From: Wenjunlia tyrosinilytica
Lineage (GTDB): Bacteria > Actinomycetota > Actinomycetes > Streptomycetales > Streptomycetaceae
Direction of reading: 5' to 3'
Length of the DNA stretch: 52,036 bases
Assembly: GCF_014646055.1 (NCBI RefSeq)
Contig: NZ_BMMS01000041.1
Location: forward strand, 1 to 52,036
The notes below the pieces were generated by a model that was not told where the DNA came from, did no database searches, and saw only the letters and a list, made by a program, of their open reading frames with translations. Positions 1-8,594 of the stretch are shown one piece after another (the first letter of the stretch is position 1; every line of letters starts with the position of its first letter). Position numbers and translations under genes: made by a program.

Positions 1-3000
1 AGGGCAAAACGCTTCCCGGCGACCACCGAGGGCAGCTCCACGGGATCGCCCGCGGGTCCGAGCGGCACCGGAAGCATCCTGAACCGGAGGGGTGCCTGAG
101 CCCGTTCGGGAAGGGCCGCCCGACCGACCGCCGAAGACCCGGCGAGCGACGAAGCCGCACCGGCAGGCGCACCGGCAGCCCCACCGGCAGGCGCACCGGC
201 AGGCGCACCGGCAGCCGCAGGCGGGGGCGAGGGAGCCGGTGGCTCGGCCGGGGCGGTCAGCCGGGCGGTCAGCCACCCGCTCACCTCGGCCGCCGTCCGC
301 GCCCTGGACAGCTCCTCCAACTCCCCGTCGCCGAGCCCGGCAGCGCCCATGTCGCTCCCGACACCGAGCCGTGCGGCCAGCTCACCGGCGATCTCCGCCC
401 GCTTGATGGAGTCGATGCTCAGATCGGCCTCCAGGTCCAGATCGGGTTCGATCATGTCGACGGGATAGCCGGTCCGTTCACCGATGATCTCCAGCACGGA
501 CCGCAGCACATCCGCCTGCGTGACCGCGGCGGGAGCCACGGGCGCCGTGTCGGCGCCGGACGGCCGCGCGGCTGCCGCCGCCTCTCCCGCAAGGCCCGGT
601 GAGGAGGACTCGACCGGCGACGCCGGGAGGGACTCGACCGGCAGCGGCCTCGTCCGCTCGCCGACCTCCACCACCGGGGGCGAACCGGTGCCGGAGTCCG
701 GGGCGGCACCCAAGTAGGTGAGCAGGACGTCCCGTTGGGCCGCCACCATCTCCCGGCCGGTCCGCAGGAACTCCGAGACCAGCGCCTCGCGGTCGGCCCG
801 GCCGCCGTCCGAGGGGTGGGAACGGACCACGTCAGCCTCCGCGATGCGTCGGGCCGGCGCGAGCGCGCCGGGCAGGAGTCGGCCGTCCGCGGTGCGGACG
901 AGATGTCCGTCCACGGTCCATCCGGGGGTGCTGGGCCGCGCCGCGCGGCTCGCGTCCACCGTGTCGCGCCCCCGGAACATCCAGGCGGTGCGCACGGGGA
1001 CCCCGGAGACGGCCAGGTGGGCGAGGGCGTCCAGGAAGCCGCGAAGCCCGCTGCCGGGACGTGGCTCACAGGCGGCGGCGCGGTGCGGGCGGTCGCCGAG
1101 CACCGACTCGACCAGCCGGGTGAGCACCGTGCCCGGTCCGGCCTCGACGAACACTCGGGCGCCGGCCCGGTACATCGCCTCGATCTGCTCGGCGAAGCGG
1201 ACCGGTGCGCCGATCTGGGCGGCGAGTTCCGCGCGGACCGCGTCGGGCTCCCGCGGGTACACCTCCGCGGTGCGGTTGGACCACACGGGCACCTCGGGTG
1301 TCCGCACGGGCGTGGTGCGCAGCGCCTTTGCGAATCGCCCGCCCGCCCCCGAGACCAGGGGGCTGTGGAAGGCGCAGGCGACGGGCAGCCGTTTCGCCCC
1401 GTACCCGGCGGCACGCAGCACCCGTACCGCCTCGTCGAGGGCTTCGGTGGGTCCGGACAGGACGTTCTGGAGCGGTGCGTTGCGGTTCGCCAGCACGACC
1501 CGACCGTCCAGGTCCGCCTCGCGCAGCGCTCGTTCGATGTCCTCGGCGCCGGCCGGCACCGCTGCCATGGCCCCCGGGTCACGACCGGTGGCGCCCAGGA
1601 TCGCCTCGGCGCGTTCCGCGCTCAGTTCCAGCAGGCTCCGCGGACCGATGGCGCCCGCCGCGCACAGCGCGACCAGTTCGCCGTAGCTGTGCCCGGCCGC
1701 CAGGTCCGGCCGCACACCGGCCCTCACCAGCAGGTCGTGGACGGCGAGCCCGACCATGCCCAGGGCGGGCTGGGCCACCCGGGTGTCCATGATCCGGGAG
1801 CGCTGCTCGTCCTGCCCCGAGGAGCCGAACGCGGCCGGAGGGTGGAGCGCCTCGGCGCAGGCGCCGCCGAGTTCGAGGTAGTGCTGGAGCTCGGGGAAGG
1901 CGACGAAGTACTCCGCGAGCATGCCGGGGCGCTGGCTGCCCTGGCCGGGGAAGAGGAAGGCGATCCCGCCTTCACCGGGACGGAAGGCGTCGCCCGCCGC
2001 CGCAGGGCCCGCGAGGTGAACGCCCGAGCCGGGGTCGTGCTCGCCCGCGAGCGCCTGGCGCAGCCGGCGGCCGAGCCCTTCCAGGTCCCCCGCGACCACG
2101 GCCGCCTGCACCGGATGCCGACCTGTACCGCCGTCGCAGGAGGCCGCGTGGGCGAGGTCGCGCAGCCGCCAGGGGGTCGCGCCGGTCCCGTCGGCCTCCA
2201 GGAGCGCCAGCGTCTTCTCCATGGACCGTCGGGCCGCGGCGTGGTCGGCGCCGCGGAAGAGGAACAGCTCGGCGGGCCATTCGTCGAACCCGTGCGGCAC
2301 CGGGGCCGCCTTGTCGTGGGCGGCGAGCACCACATGGAAGTTGGTGCCGCCGAAGCCGAACGCGCTGACCCCGGCGACCCGTTGGGCGGGGGGAGCCGCC
2401 CACGGACTGGCCTCGGTGTGGAAGGCGAACGGGCTCGTCCGCGGCCGCCATGCCGGGTTGGGCTGCCGCAACTGGGAGGTCGGCGGTTTCACCCCGGTGT
2501 GCAGCGCCATGGCCGTTCTGATCAGGCCCGCCAGGCCAGCGGCGCATTTGGTGTGGCCGATCTGCGACTTGACCGAACCGAGGGCGCAGCCGCCCGCCGC
2601 GGCCCCGGCCTCGGTGAACACCTCGGTGAGGACGGCGAGTTCGGTGCGGTCCCCGACGACCGTTCCGGTGCCGTGGGCCTCGACCAGCCCCACGTCGGCG
2701 GGGCAGACACCGGCGTTGCGGTACGCCCGCTCCAGGGCCGCTCGCTGGCCCCGGGGACTCGGTGCGGTCAGACCGAGGGAGCGGCCGTCGCTGGAGCTGC
2801 CGACTCCCTTGATGACGCCGTAGATTCGGTCGCCGTCGCGCTCGGCGTCCGCCAGCCGTTTGAGTACGACGCAGGCGACGCCTTCGCCCAGGGCGATCCC
2901 GTCCGCCTCGCTGTCGAAGGCGCGGCAGCGGCCCGTCGGGGAGAGCGCGTGCACGGAGGAGAAGAGGACGTAGTCGTTGATCCCGTTGTGCAGGTCGGCG

Positions 3001-5633
3001 CCTCCGCACAGCACCAGATCGCTGGTGCCGGCGGTGAGTTCCTTGCAGGCGACGTCGACGGCGGCGAGCGAGGACGCGCAGGCGGCGTCAACGGTGTAGT
3101 TGGCTCCACCGAGGTCGAGGCGGTTGGCGATCCGCCCGGAGATCACATTGGCCAGCATGCCGGGGAAGGAGTCCTCGGTGAGCGTCGGCAACTGCTCGTC
3201 CAGGCCCTCGGGCACCCGGCCGAAGTAGGAGCGAAGCGCGGGCCGCAGCCCGGTGGCCTGGGACAGGTCGCTGCCCGCCTCGGCGCCGAAGACGACGGAT
3301 GTCCGGGAGCGGTCGAACCCCGCGGCGCAGCCGCCGTGCCCGGCGTCCTCGAGAGCCCTCCGGGCGACCTCCAGGGCGAGGAGCTGGACGGGTTCGATAC
3401 TTCCCAGGGATGCGGGCGGGATGCCGTAGCGCAAGGGGTCGAAGGCGATCCCGGGGAGGAAGCCGCCCCACTTCGACGCGGTGGCGCCGCCGCCCTCGGC
3501 CGACCAGTGGACGGCGGGATCCCAGCGTTCGGCGGGTACCTCGGTGATCGTGTCGGTGCCGCGCAGGGTGTTGGCCCAGAACTCGGCGAGGTCCGCGGCC
3601 TGCGGGAAGACGCACGCCATGCCGACCACCGCGACATCGAGCGCGGCGGGGGCCTCGGCATCGTCGGCCGGCGCGGCGGGGCGGATGCCCCACTGCTCGC
3701 GCAGCGCGGCCGCGCGTTGGCCGAAGTGGTCGGCGGCACCCGGGGCCGCCGACCGGTGCAGATCGCGGATGGTGGTGGTGGCGGAGCGCAGCACCGCCAC
3801 GTCACCGGCCATGAACATCCCCTCGGCGAGCCGGCGGCCCTCGTCGACGCCCACCAGTTCCTCACCGCGCCGCTCGACGCCCTTGCTGGCGATCCGCAGC
3901 CGGCCGACATTGAGCCGCTCCAGGCCCTCCCAGAGCTCGCGGCCGGTCAGCCCCCTGCCCCGCATTTCCTCGCGCACCCTCGGGAAGGCGTCGGTGAAGG
4001 GGCTGGGCACACAGCGGGTGGCGTGTCCGGGAGCGGTCTCGAGCAGGGCGGTACTCGTCGCCCTCATCACCTGGCTCTGGAACCGAGCGGTCACGGCCGC
4101 GTGCTCCACGGCCTCCCGGGTGAACAGGTAGGCGGTCCCCATGAGGACACCGACGGCGGCACCGCGCGCGGTCAGCGGAGCGGCCAGAGCGGCCACCATG
4201 GCGGAGGAGCGCTCGTCATGGATACCACCCGCGAAGAACACCTCGAGGCGGTCGGCCGTGCCCTCGTCCGCCGAGTCGAGGAAGTCCTCCAGCACCGCCG
4301 ACTGGGCCTCCCACAGCGTAAAGCTCGTCCTGGGGCCCACATGGCCACCGCATTCGGAGCCCTCGAAGACGAACCTCCTGGCCCCGGCGTTCAGGAACTG
4401 CCGCAGCAGGCCCGGTGAGGGGACATGCAGGAACGTCCTGACACCCACCCGGTCCAGGGCCTCGGCCTGCGACGGACGTCCGCCGGCGATGATGGCGTGG
4501 GAGGGCCTCAGCTCGCGGACGGCTTCGAGCTGGGCGCTCCTGGTCTCCTCTGGTGCGAACCCCAGCACGCCCACGCCCCAGGGCCTTTCACCGAGAGCGG
4601 CTCGGGTCTGCTCCAGCATCGAGCGGGTCTGCTCGGGGCCGGCGAGCGCGAGCGCGATGAACGGCAGGGCGCCCTCCTCGGCGACCGCGGCGGCGAACCG
4701 CGCCTGGTCGCTGACCCTGGTCATCGGACCCTGGGCGATGGGCAGCCGGGTGCCGAGGGCGCGGCTCATCGGTGATCCGGAGCGCAGGGCACGGGCGGCC
4801 GAGTCGTCGACGATCGCGTTCCGCACGGCGGTCCGCACACCTCGCACGGCGCGGGCCGTATCGCCCCACAGTTCGGCGAACCGGGCCGCGAGGAAGCCGT
4901 CCTGGCCCACCGGCAACGACTGGGCGGGGGAGTCCTCGGCGCCCGGCGTGTGCGGGCCGCGGTTCATCAGCACCCGGTGCCCGGCCACGAGGACCGTCTC
5001 GGAGCCGTCCATCGGCCGGATCGCCGCCGCTGTCTCCTCCGCGAGGTCGGACTCGGCGAGAAGCGCCAACTGGGTGTCCAGGACAACCCCGGCCGCCCCG
5101 CCGACCACGGCCGCGGCCGCTGTCCGGGGACCGATGCCTCCGCAGGCCCAGACCGGCACCGTGACGCCGGGGTCGGCGAGGAGCCGCTGCACCAGCACGA
5201 AGGTGCTGAGGTCGCCGACCCGGCCACCGCTCTCGCAACCGCGGGCAACGAGGCCGTGGGCGCCCGCCTCGACCGCTTCCAGCGCCTCGTCCGGGCCGGT
5301 CACCTCCACCAGCACCCGGTGGGGCGCGGCGACTTCGCCGACCCGCCAGGCCGAGCCGACGCCGAGCATCACGGTGCTCGGGCCGCCATGGGAGGGCGCC
5401 GGCAGGCAATCGGGGGCGAGCAGCCGGCAGCGGGAGGAGACGCGGACGCCGAACGGGCCGGTCGACCATCGGCGCAAACGTTCCAGCGCCTCGCGCGCCC
5501 GGCGGTCACCGGCGCCGAGGTCGAGTACGCCGAGTCCGCCCGCACGGCTCACAGCGGTGGCGAGCCGGGCGTCCGGCTCGCCGAACGGACTGATACCCAT
5601 GATGAGATCGACGATTTGCCCGGGCGATGTCAT
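1..5633 (-). CDS. PUFA-synthase-like type I PKS: NPD-NPD-KS-AT-ACP (partial, runs off left edge)
   Basis: This gene enters from the left edge on the minus strand; 1877 residues are visible. The ATG at 5633 follows GGAG by 5 nt. Residues 1-490 hold two nitronate-monooxygenase/PfaD-type halves: the first has GGIGPRTAAAAVVGGAAGVV, the second starts LPIAQGPM and contains FEGSECGGHVGPR. The ketosynthase (about 664-1110) has Cys852 in DAACASS plus the VEAHGTGT and GHTKCAAG histidines. The acyltransferase (about 1225-1520) has GQGSQRPGM, GHSYGE and the malonyl-type AFHS motif. The carrier protein has DLSIDSIKR, with Ser1742 as phosphopantetheine site, a form typical of PUFA/hglE synthases. After an Ala/Pro/Gly linker, the last visible residues (RFRMLPVPLGPAGDP...) resemble the entry to a ketoreductase, so more domains probably follow. 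It probably makes a reduced or unsaturated acyl chain. The product is unknown. Confidence 0.88.
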   Translation of the reverse strand, partial: MTSPGQIVDLIMGISPFGEPDARLATAVSRAGGLGVLDLGAGDRRAREALERLRRWSTGPFGVRVSSRCRLLAPDCLPAPSHGGPSTVMLGVGSAWRVGEVAAPHRVLVEVTGPDEALEAVEAGAHGLVARGCESGGRVGDLSTFVLVQRLLADPGVTVPVWACGGIGPRTAAAAVVGGAAGVVLDTQLALLAESDLAEETAAAIRPMDGSETVLVAGHRVLMNRGPHTPGAEDSPAQSLPVGQDGFLAARFAELWGDTARAVRGVRTAVRNAIVDDSAARALRSGSPMSRALGTRLPIAQGPMTRVSDQARFAAAVAEEGALPFIALALAGPEQTRSMLEQTRAALGERPWGVGVLGFAPEETRSAQLEAVRELRPSHAIIAGGRPSQAEALDRVGVRTFLHVPSPGLLRQFLNAGARRFVFEGSECGGHVGPRTSFTLWEAQSAVLEDFLDSADEGTADRLEVFFAGGIHDERSSAMVAALAAPLTARGAAVGVLMGTAYLFTREAVEHAAVTARFQSQVMRATSTALLETAPGHATRCVPSPFTDAFPRVREEMRGRGLTGRELWEGLERLNVGRLRIASKGVERRGEELVGVDEGRRLAEGMFMAGDVAVLRSATTTIRDLHRSAAPGAADHFGQRAAALREQWGIRPAAPADDAEAPAALDVAVVGMACVFPQAADLAEFWANTLRGTDTITEVPAERWDPAVHWSAEGGGATASKWGGFLPGIAFDPLRYGIPPASLGSIEPVQLLALEVARRALEDAGHGGCAAGFDRSRTSVVFGAEAGSDLSQATGLRPALRSYFGRVPEGLDEQLPTLTEDSFPGMLANVISGRIANRLDLGGANYTVDAACASSLAAVDVACKELTAGTSDLVLCGGADLHNGINDYVLFSSVHALSPTGRCRAFDSEADGIALGEGVACVVLKRLADAERDGDRIYGVIKGVGSSSDGRSLGLTAPSPRGQRAALERAYRNAGVCPADVGLVEAHGTGTVVGDRTELAVLTEVFTEAGAAAGGCALGSVKSQIGHTKCAAGLAGLIRTAMALHTGVKPPTSQLRQPNPAWRPRTSPFAFHTEASPWAAPPAQRVAGVSAFGFGGTNFHVVLAAHDKAAPVPHGFDEWPAELFLFRGADHAAARRSMEKTLALLEADGTGATPWRLRDLAHAASCDGGTGRHPVQAAVVAGDLEGLGRRLRQALAGEHDPGSGVHLAGPAAAGDAFRPGEGGIAFLFPGQGSQRPGMLAEYFVAFPELQHYLELGGACAEALHPPAAFGSSGQDEQRSRIMDTRVAQPALGMVGLAVHDLLVRAGVRPDLAAGHSYGELVALCAAGAIGPRSLLELSAERAEAILGATGRDPGAMAAVPAGAEDIERALREADLDGRVVLANRNAPLQNVLSGPTEALDEAVRVLRAAGYGAKRLPVACAFHSPLVSGAGGRFAKALRTTPVRTPEVPVWSNRTAEVYPREPDAVRAELAAQIGAPVRFAEQIEAMYRAGARVFVEAGPGTVLTRLVESVLGDRPHRAAACEPRPGSGLRGFLDALAHLAVSGVPVRTAWMFRGRDTVDASRAARPSTPGWTVDGHLVRTADGRLLPGALAPARRIAEADVVRSHPSDGGRADREALVSEFLRTGREMVAAQRDVLLTYLGAAPDSGTGSPPVVEVGERTRPLPVESLPASPVESSSPGLAGEAAAAARPSGADTAPVAPAAVTQADVLRSVLEIIGERTGYPVDMIEPDLDLEADLSIDSIKRAEIAGELAARLGVGSDMGAAGLGDGELEELSRARTAAEVSGWLTARLTAPAEPPAPSPPPAAAGAPAGAPAGGAAGAPAGAASSLAGSSAVGRAALPERAQAPLRFRMLPVPLGPAGDPVELPSVVAGKRFA
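159..218. repeat. 12-bp tandem repeat (5 copies) in PKS linker
   Basis: Five 12-bp units of the form ACCGGCAGGCGC lie end to end inside the PKS gene. On the coding (minus) strand they encode a Gly-Ala-Pro-Ala rich linker after the ACP. The unit is a multiple of three, so copy number could vary without breaking the frame. Confidence 0.8.
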
Positions 5634-7058
5634 GATTCTCCGAAGAAATCGATGACGCAGAGTGGGGGGAATTGCGGGCACGCCTGTGACGCATCGACTT
5701 ACGGGACTTGCGGGGAGTTGAGTTTCGTCGCGCGGCCGGTACGGAGACCGGCGGGAAGGTGATGAAGTTAGCAGTGAGGTTACCGGTCGGTCAACGGTGG
5801 CGGTGCCGAGGGCGGAACGGGAATCCCCGTGTCGGGTGACCTGTACGCCGGTGCGCGGAAAAGACGGATGATATTCATGCCGAAGGCGCGCGGAATGAAT
5901 AGTCGGACCCTTGGGCGCTGTCCGACCGTTTCACTCCGCGCTCATGGCGCGGAGCGCATGGAGTACTTCCGCGAGGAGTATTTCAATGCGGCTTCCTGGC
6001 GGTATGTCCAGTTCAATGGCTCTTGATGATGTGGGGGGCATATGTCGCCACCCCCAACCAGCCGCGGGCATGGGGCGGCGCGGTACCCGCCCGGGGGGCG
6101 GAAACCGTTCTGACGCTATGTCAAATCATGTTGCCGCAGAAATCAAGAGCCGGTCGTGATGCCGTTCGCCCGACGCCGGGCTCGCGCGTCCGTGCGGGGA
6201 CACTTGAGGGCGACGCCACGGGACGTCACGCCTCCGTGTAGGTCATGAGGACGACCACCGCTGCCGGGACCGCGATCACGAAGGCGGGCGAGTCGCGCGC
6301 GTCCGCCGGCCGTGGACCGGTGTGCGGGAACGGCCCGTCGACCCCCACCCGCGCGCCCGACACCTCGCGCCGGGGGATGCCGCCGGGGATCCGGATCAGT
6401 GTCTCTTTGAGTTGCAGGCAATCGATTTCCAGCCAGTCCGGCGCCCTCGCGGCACGAGCGAGCCTGGCCCGCCGCGGGGCGCCTTGGCGTTCCTGGACGC
6501 GTGAGGGTCACCTGCCTGGCGGCGTCGTTTCAGCTCCCTGGTGCGGTGGGGCGGCCGCCCGGGGCGGCCGCGGAGCAGGCGCCGAGGCACGGGCCCGAAC
6601 CGCGTGGGCAGCCGGGCGCCGGCGGTGGCGCCCCGCGGGCCGGGACGGGGCGCGACCTCGCCGCCTCGGAAAGGCCCGAGCTGGTGACGGCGGGTCACCC
6701 GCGTCGGTCGGCTCGGGTTCATCGCGCGGCTCGAGCCGCCGTGCCCGGGGGTTGATTCGTTATGTGCGGGGTGGCTTCCGCGCCCCCTGTTTCCTTTCGT
6801 TCGGATGTTTGAACGGCGTGCGTCCGCTCTGATCAGGCCGGAATGCGGGTGCTTTCGTAAGGCCCTTCCTATTCCTCTTCCCAGACCCGCGTATTCACGA
6901 TGATCATACAAGTTTCTTTCTGAAGACTGATAATCCGTCAGCTACCTATTGGGGCATTGTGGGTCGAGTGTCGTGCTTTTACCTTTTAGTCAGGTGGGCC
7001 CCGCGACCTGGCCGGCAGGCCGTTCGGGTCAGATACGGCACTCCGAAAGGGAACTCTC
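5634..7058. other. 1.4-kb region without a supported gene
   Basis: This stretch separates the divergent PKS and IPT/TIG genes. Short open frames have no convincing start, ribosome site or family resemblance. One minus-strand frame (6226-6507, 93 codons, ending ...VVVLMTYTEA) has coding-like codon use but no ATG, GTG or TTG near its beginning, and may be a gene remnant. The last 200 bases (about 6840-7010) are clearly more AT-rich and probably carry the promoter of the IPT/TIG gene. Confidence 0.5.
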
Positions 7059-7562
7059 ATGGCATCGCCTATTCTCCTGGCTCTAGTGCCCTCGCAGGGC
7101 CCGACCGCCGGAGGCAATACGGTCACCATCATCGGAATTGGCCTCTCGGGGGCCACCTCGGTGCTTTTCGGGGGCACCCCCGCAATCACCTACACCGTCC
7201 AATTCGACGGGGCCATCATCGCCACCGTCCCCGCGGGGACGGGGACCGTGCCCGTCACGGTGACCACGCCGGGCGGCACCAGCAACTCGCTCAACTACAC
7301 CTACCAGGCTGCGGTGGCGCCGGTGATCCTGGCGCTCGTCCCGCCGTTCGGCCTGGGTGTGGGCGGCGTTCCGGTGCTGATCGTCGGCAACCACCTGACC
7401 TCGGCCACGGCGGTACTGTTCGGCTCCACCCCGGCGACCAGCTTCACCGTCCTCGGTGACGGCGCCATTTTGGCGACCTCGCCGCCCGGATCGGGCACGG
7501 TGTCGGTCACCGTGGTCTCACCCGCCGGTGTCAGCAACCCGGCCGCCTTCACCTACATCTAG
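7059..7562 (+). CDS. small protein of two IPT/TIG repeats
   Basis: This 167-residue protein is two tandem immunoglobulin-like IPT/TIG domains. Residues 4-82 begin ILALVPSQGPTAGG and end LNYTY; residues 89-167 begin ILALVPPFGLGVGG and end AAFTYI. Each half has the family pattern of a P-x-x-G-x-x-x-GG loop, V-x-FG and a final V-x-V-x-x-x-G-x-SN strand. There is no signal peptide or membrane helix, so it is either cytoplasmic or exported by a non-classical route. The start is the ATG after AAAGGGAACTCTC. It sits alone between two PKS genes with a strong hairpin 24 nt after its stop. TIG domains usually mediate protein or carbohydrate contacts; no enzymatic role is visible. Confidence 0.85.
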   Translation: MASPILLALVPSQGPTAGGNTVTIIGIGLSGATSVLFGGTPAITYTVQFDGAIIATVPAGTGTVPVTVTTPGGTSNSLNYTYQAAVAPVILALVPPFGLGVGGVPVLIVGNHLTSATAVLFGSTPATSFTVLGDGAILATSPPGSGTVSVTVVSPAGVSNPAAFTYI

Positions 7563-7585
7563 GGGAGTCCGGCCACGCACCGTCC

Positions 7586-7618
7586 GAGCTCCAACCGGCT
7601 CCGCGCCGGTTGGAGCTC
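7586..7618 (+). terminator. 14-bp perfect hairpin after IPT/TIG gene
   Basis: Arms 7586-7599 (GAGCTCCAACCGGC) and 7605-7618 are exact reverse complements around a 5-nt loop. No U-tract follows, as is common in Streptomyces. It lies 24 nt after the IPT/TIG stop. Confidence 0.75.
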
Positions 7619-7630
7619 GTTGCGCGCACA

Positions 7631-7734
7631 CCGGGTTCAAGGGCGCCGGGTTCAAGCGCGCCGGGTTCAGGGGAGCCGGGTTCAGGGGTGCGGGTTCGAG
7701 CGTGCCGGGTTCGAGCGTGCCGGGTTCATGGGCG
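7631..7734. repeat. 15-bp tandem repeat, about 7 copies
   Basis: Seven units of the form CCGGGTTCAnGnGnG (one is 14 bp) follow one another in the gap between two convergent genes. Units differ by one to four bases, mainly in the second half. No gene is supported across it. Confidence 0.85.
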
Positions 7735-7769
7735 CCGGGGCCCAGGGCGCTCGGGGTCCTTGGCGCAGC

Positions 7770-8279
7770 TCAGCTCAGCGAGGGGGTGATCGGCACCGCC
7801 GCCCAGACCGCGCAGCTGCCGTCGGTCCCGAACTGCGTGCCCCACCCCTGCACGGACTCGGCGATCAACGCGAGCCCGCGGCCGTGATCGGCGTCCCTGT
7901 CGGCGCTGTTCAGTCGTGGCACGGACGAAGTCCTTGCCTGGTCACGGACCTCGACGAGCACCAGTCCGCCCGACTTCCACAGGGAGCCGGTGATACGGGT
8001 GCTTTCGGAGTGCCTGATCGCGTTGGTCAACAGCTCCGACAGGACGAGCAGGGTCAGATACCGCGCGCCCTCGTCGTGCACCTGCTCCGCGTCGAGCCAT
8101 GCCCGCGCGAGTCGGCGGCATATGGGGACCGCCCGGTCCACCGGGGGTGTGGAGAAGGAGGTGGGACCACCCGCCGGCCAGCCTCCCGCGAGATCGAGCG
8201 AGTGCTCCCCGTCGAGCCACTCGTCGAGCTTCCGGGGCGTCGGGTCCATTCCTGACCGCGCTGTCGTCGGGGTTGACAT
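7770..8279 (-). CDS. RsbW/SpoIIAB-like ATP-binding regulatory protein
   Basis: This 169-residue protein contains a histidine-kinase-type ATPase fold (HATPase_c_2) of the anti-sigma/serine-kinase class found in large numbers in Streptomyces. The N box is ELLTNAIRHS and the nucleotide-binding glycine loop is DHGRGLALI. The first 40 residues are a family-specific leader. The start ATG at 8279 is preceded by GGGAGAGGTAGCC; the frame stays open further upstream (to 8564), but that part has poor codon use. Such proteins usually bind or phosphorylate an anti-anti-sigma partner; none is encoded nearby. It lies downstream of, and on the same strand as, the second PKS, 315 nt away. Confidence 0.85.
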   Translation of the reverse strand: MSTPTTARSGMDPTPRKLDEWLDGEHSLDLAGGWPAGGPTSFSTPPVDRAVPICRRLARAWLDAEQVHDEGARYLTLLVLSELLTNAIRHSESTRITGSLWKSGGLVLVEVRDQARTSSVPRLNSADRDADHGRGLALIAESVQGWGTQFGTDGSCAVWAAVPITPSLS

Positions 8280-8594
8280 GGCTACCTCTCCCATTGGCTG
8301 GGGAACACGGTGTCGGCCCTTTCCGGGACAGGTCTCACTTTTCCCTATTGGACCCGAAAATACGTTCCTTGAGGAAGGCGCGAAAAGGTAGCGAATGAAT
8401 GAGCCGGAGCTTAGCGGATCATAGTAAGAGCGCTGCTGAAGAAATCCCGTGGACAATGTATCAACGTTTTCCGCCCCGTGGGTGCGCCTTTGTCGGAATG
8501 CGTTCCGTCGTAAATCCGTGCCCGCGTCGGCCGAGACGCCGTTCACACCGTCGTGCCAAGGCATCGGCTCACGCGGCGGTACCAGGACGCCGGC
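8280..8594. other. 315-bp gap between ATPase and second PKS
   Basis: No gene is supported here. The sequence near 8385-8480 is less GC-rich than its surroundings and probably contains the promoter of the ATPase gene. No clear hairpin follows the PKS stop at 8595. Confidence 0.5.

Noticed and set aside
6226-6507. Minus-strand 93-codon open stretch ending VVVLMTYTEA with coding-like codon use
   Set aside because: No ATG, GTG or TTG near its beginning and no recognised family, so it is mentioned only as a possible remnant.
7456-7887. Plus-strand open frame whose middle reads like pentapeptide repeats
   Set aside because: It is an out-of-frame reading of a 15-bp tandem repeat, overlaps the IPT/TIG gene at one end and the ATPase gene at the other, and has no ribosome site.
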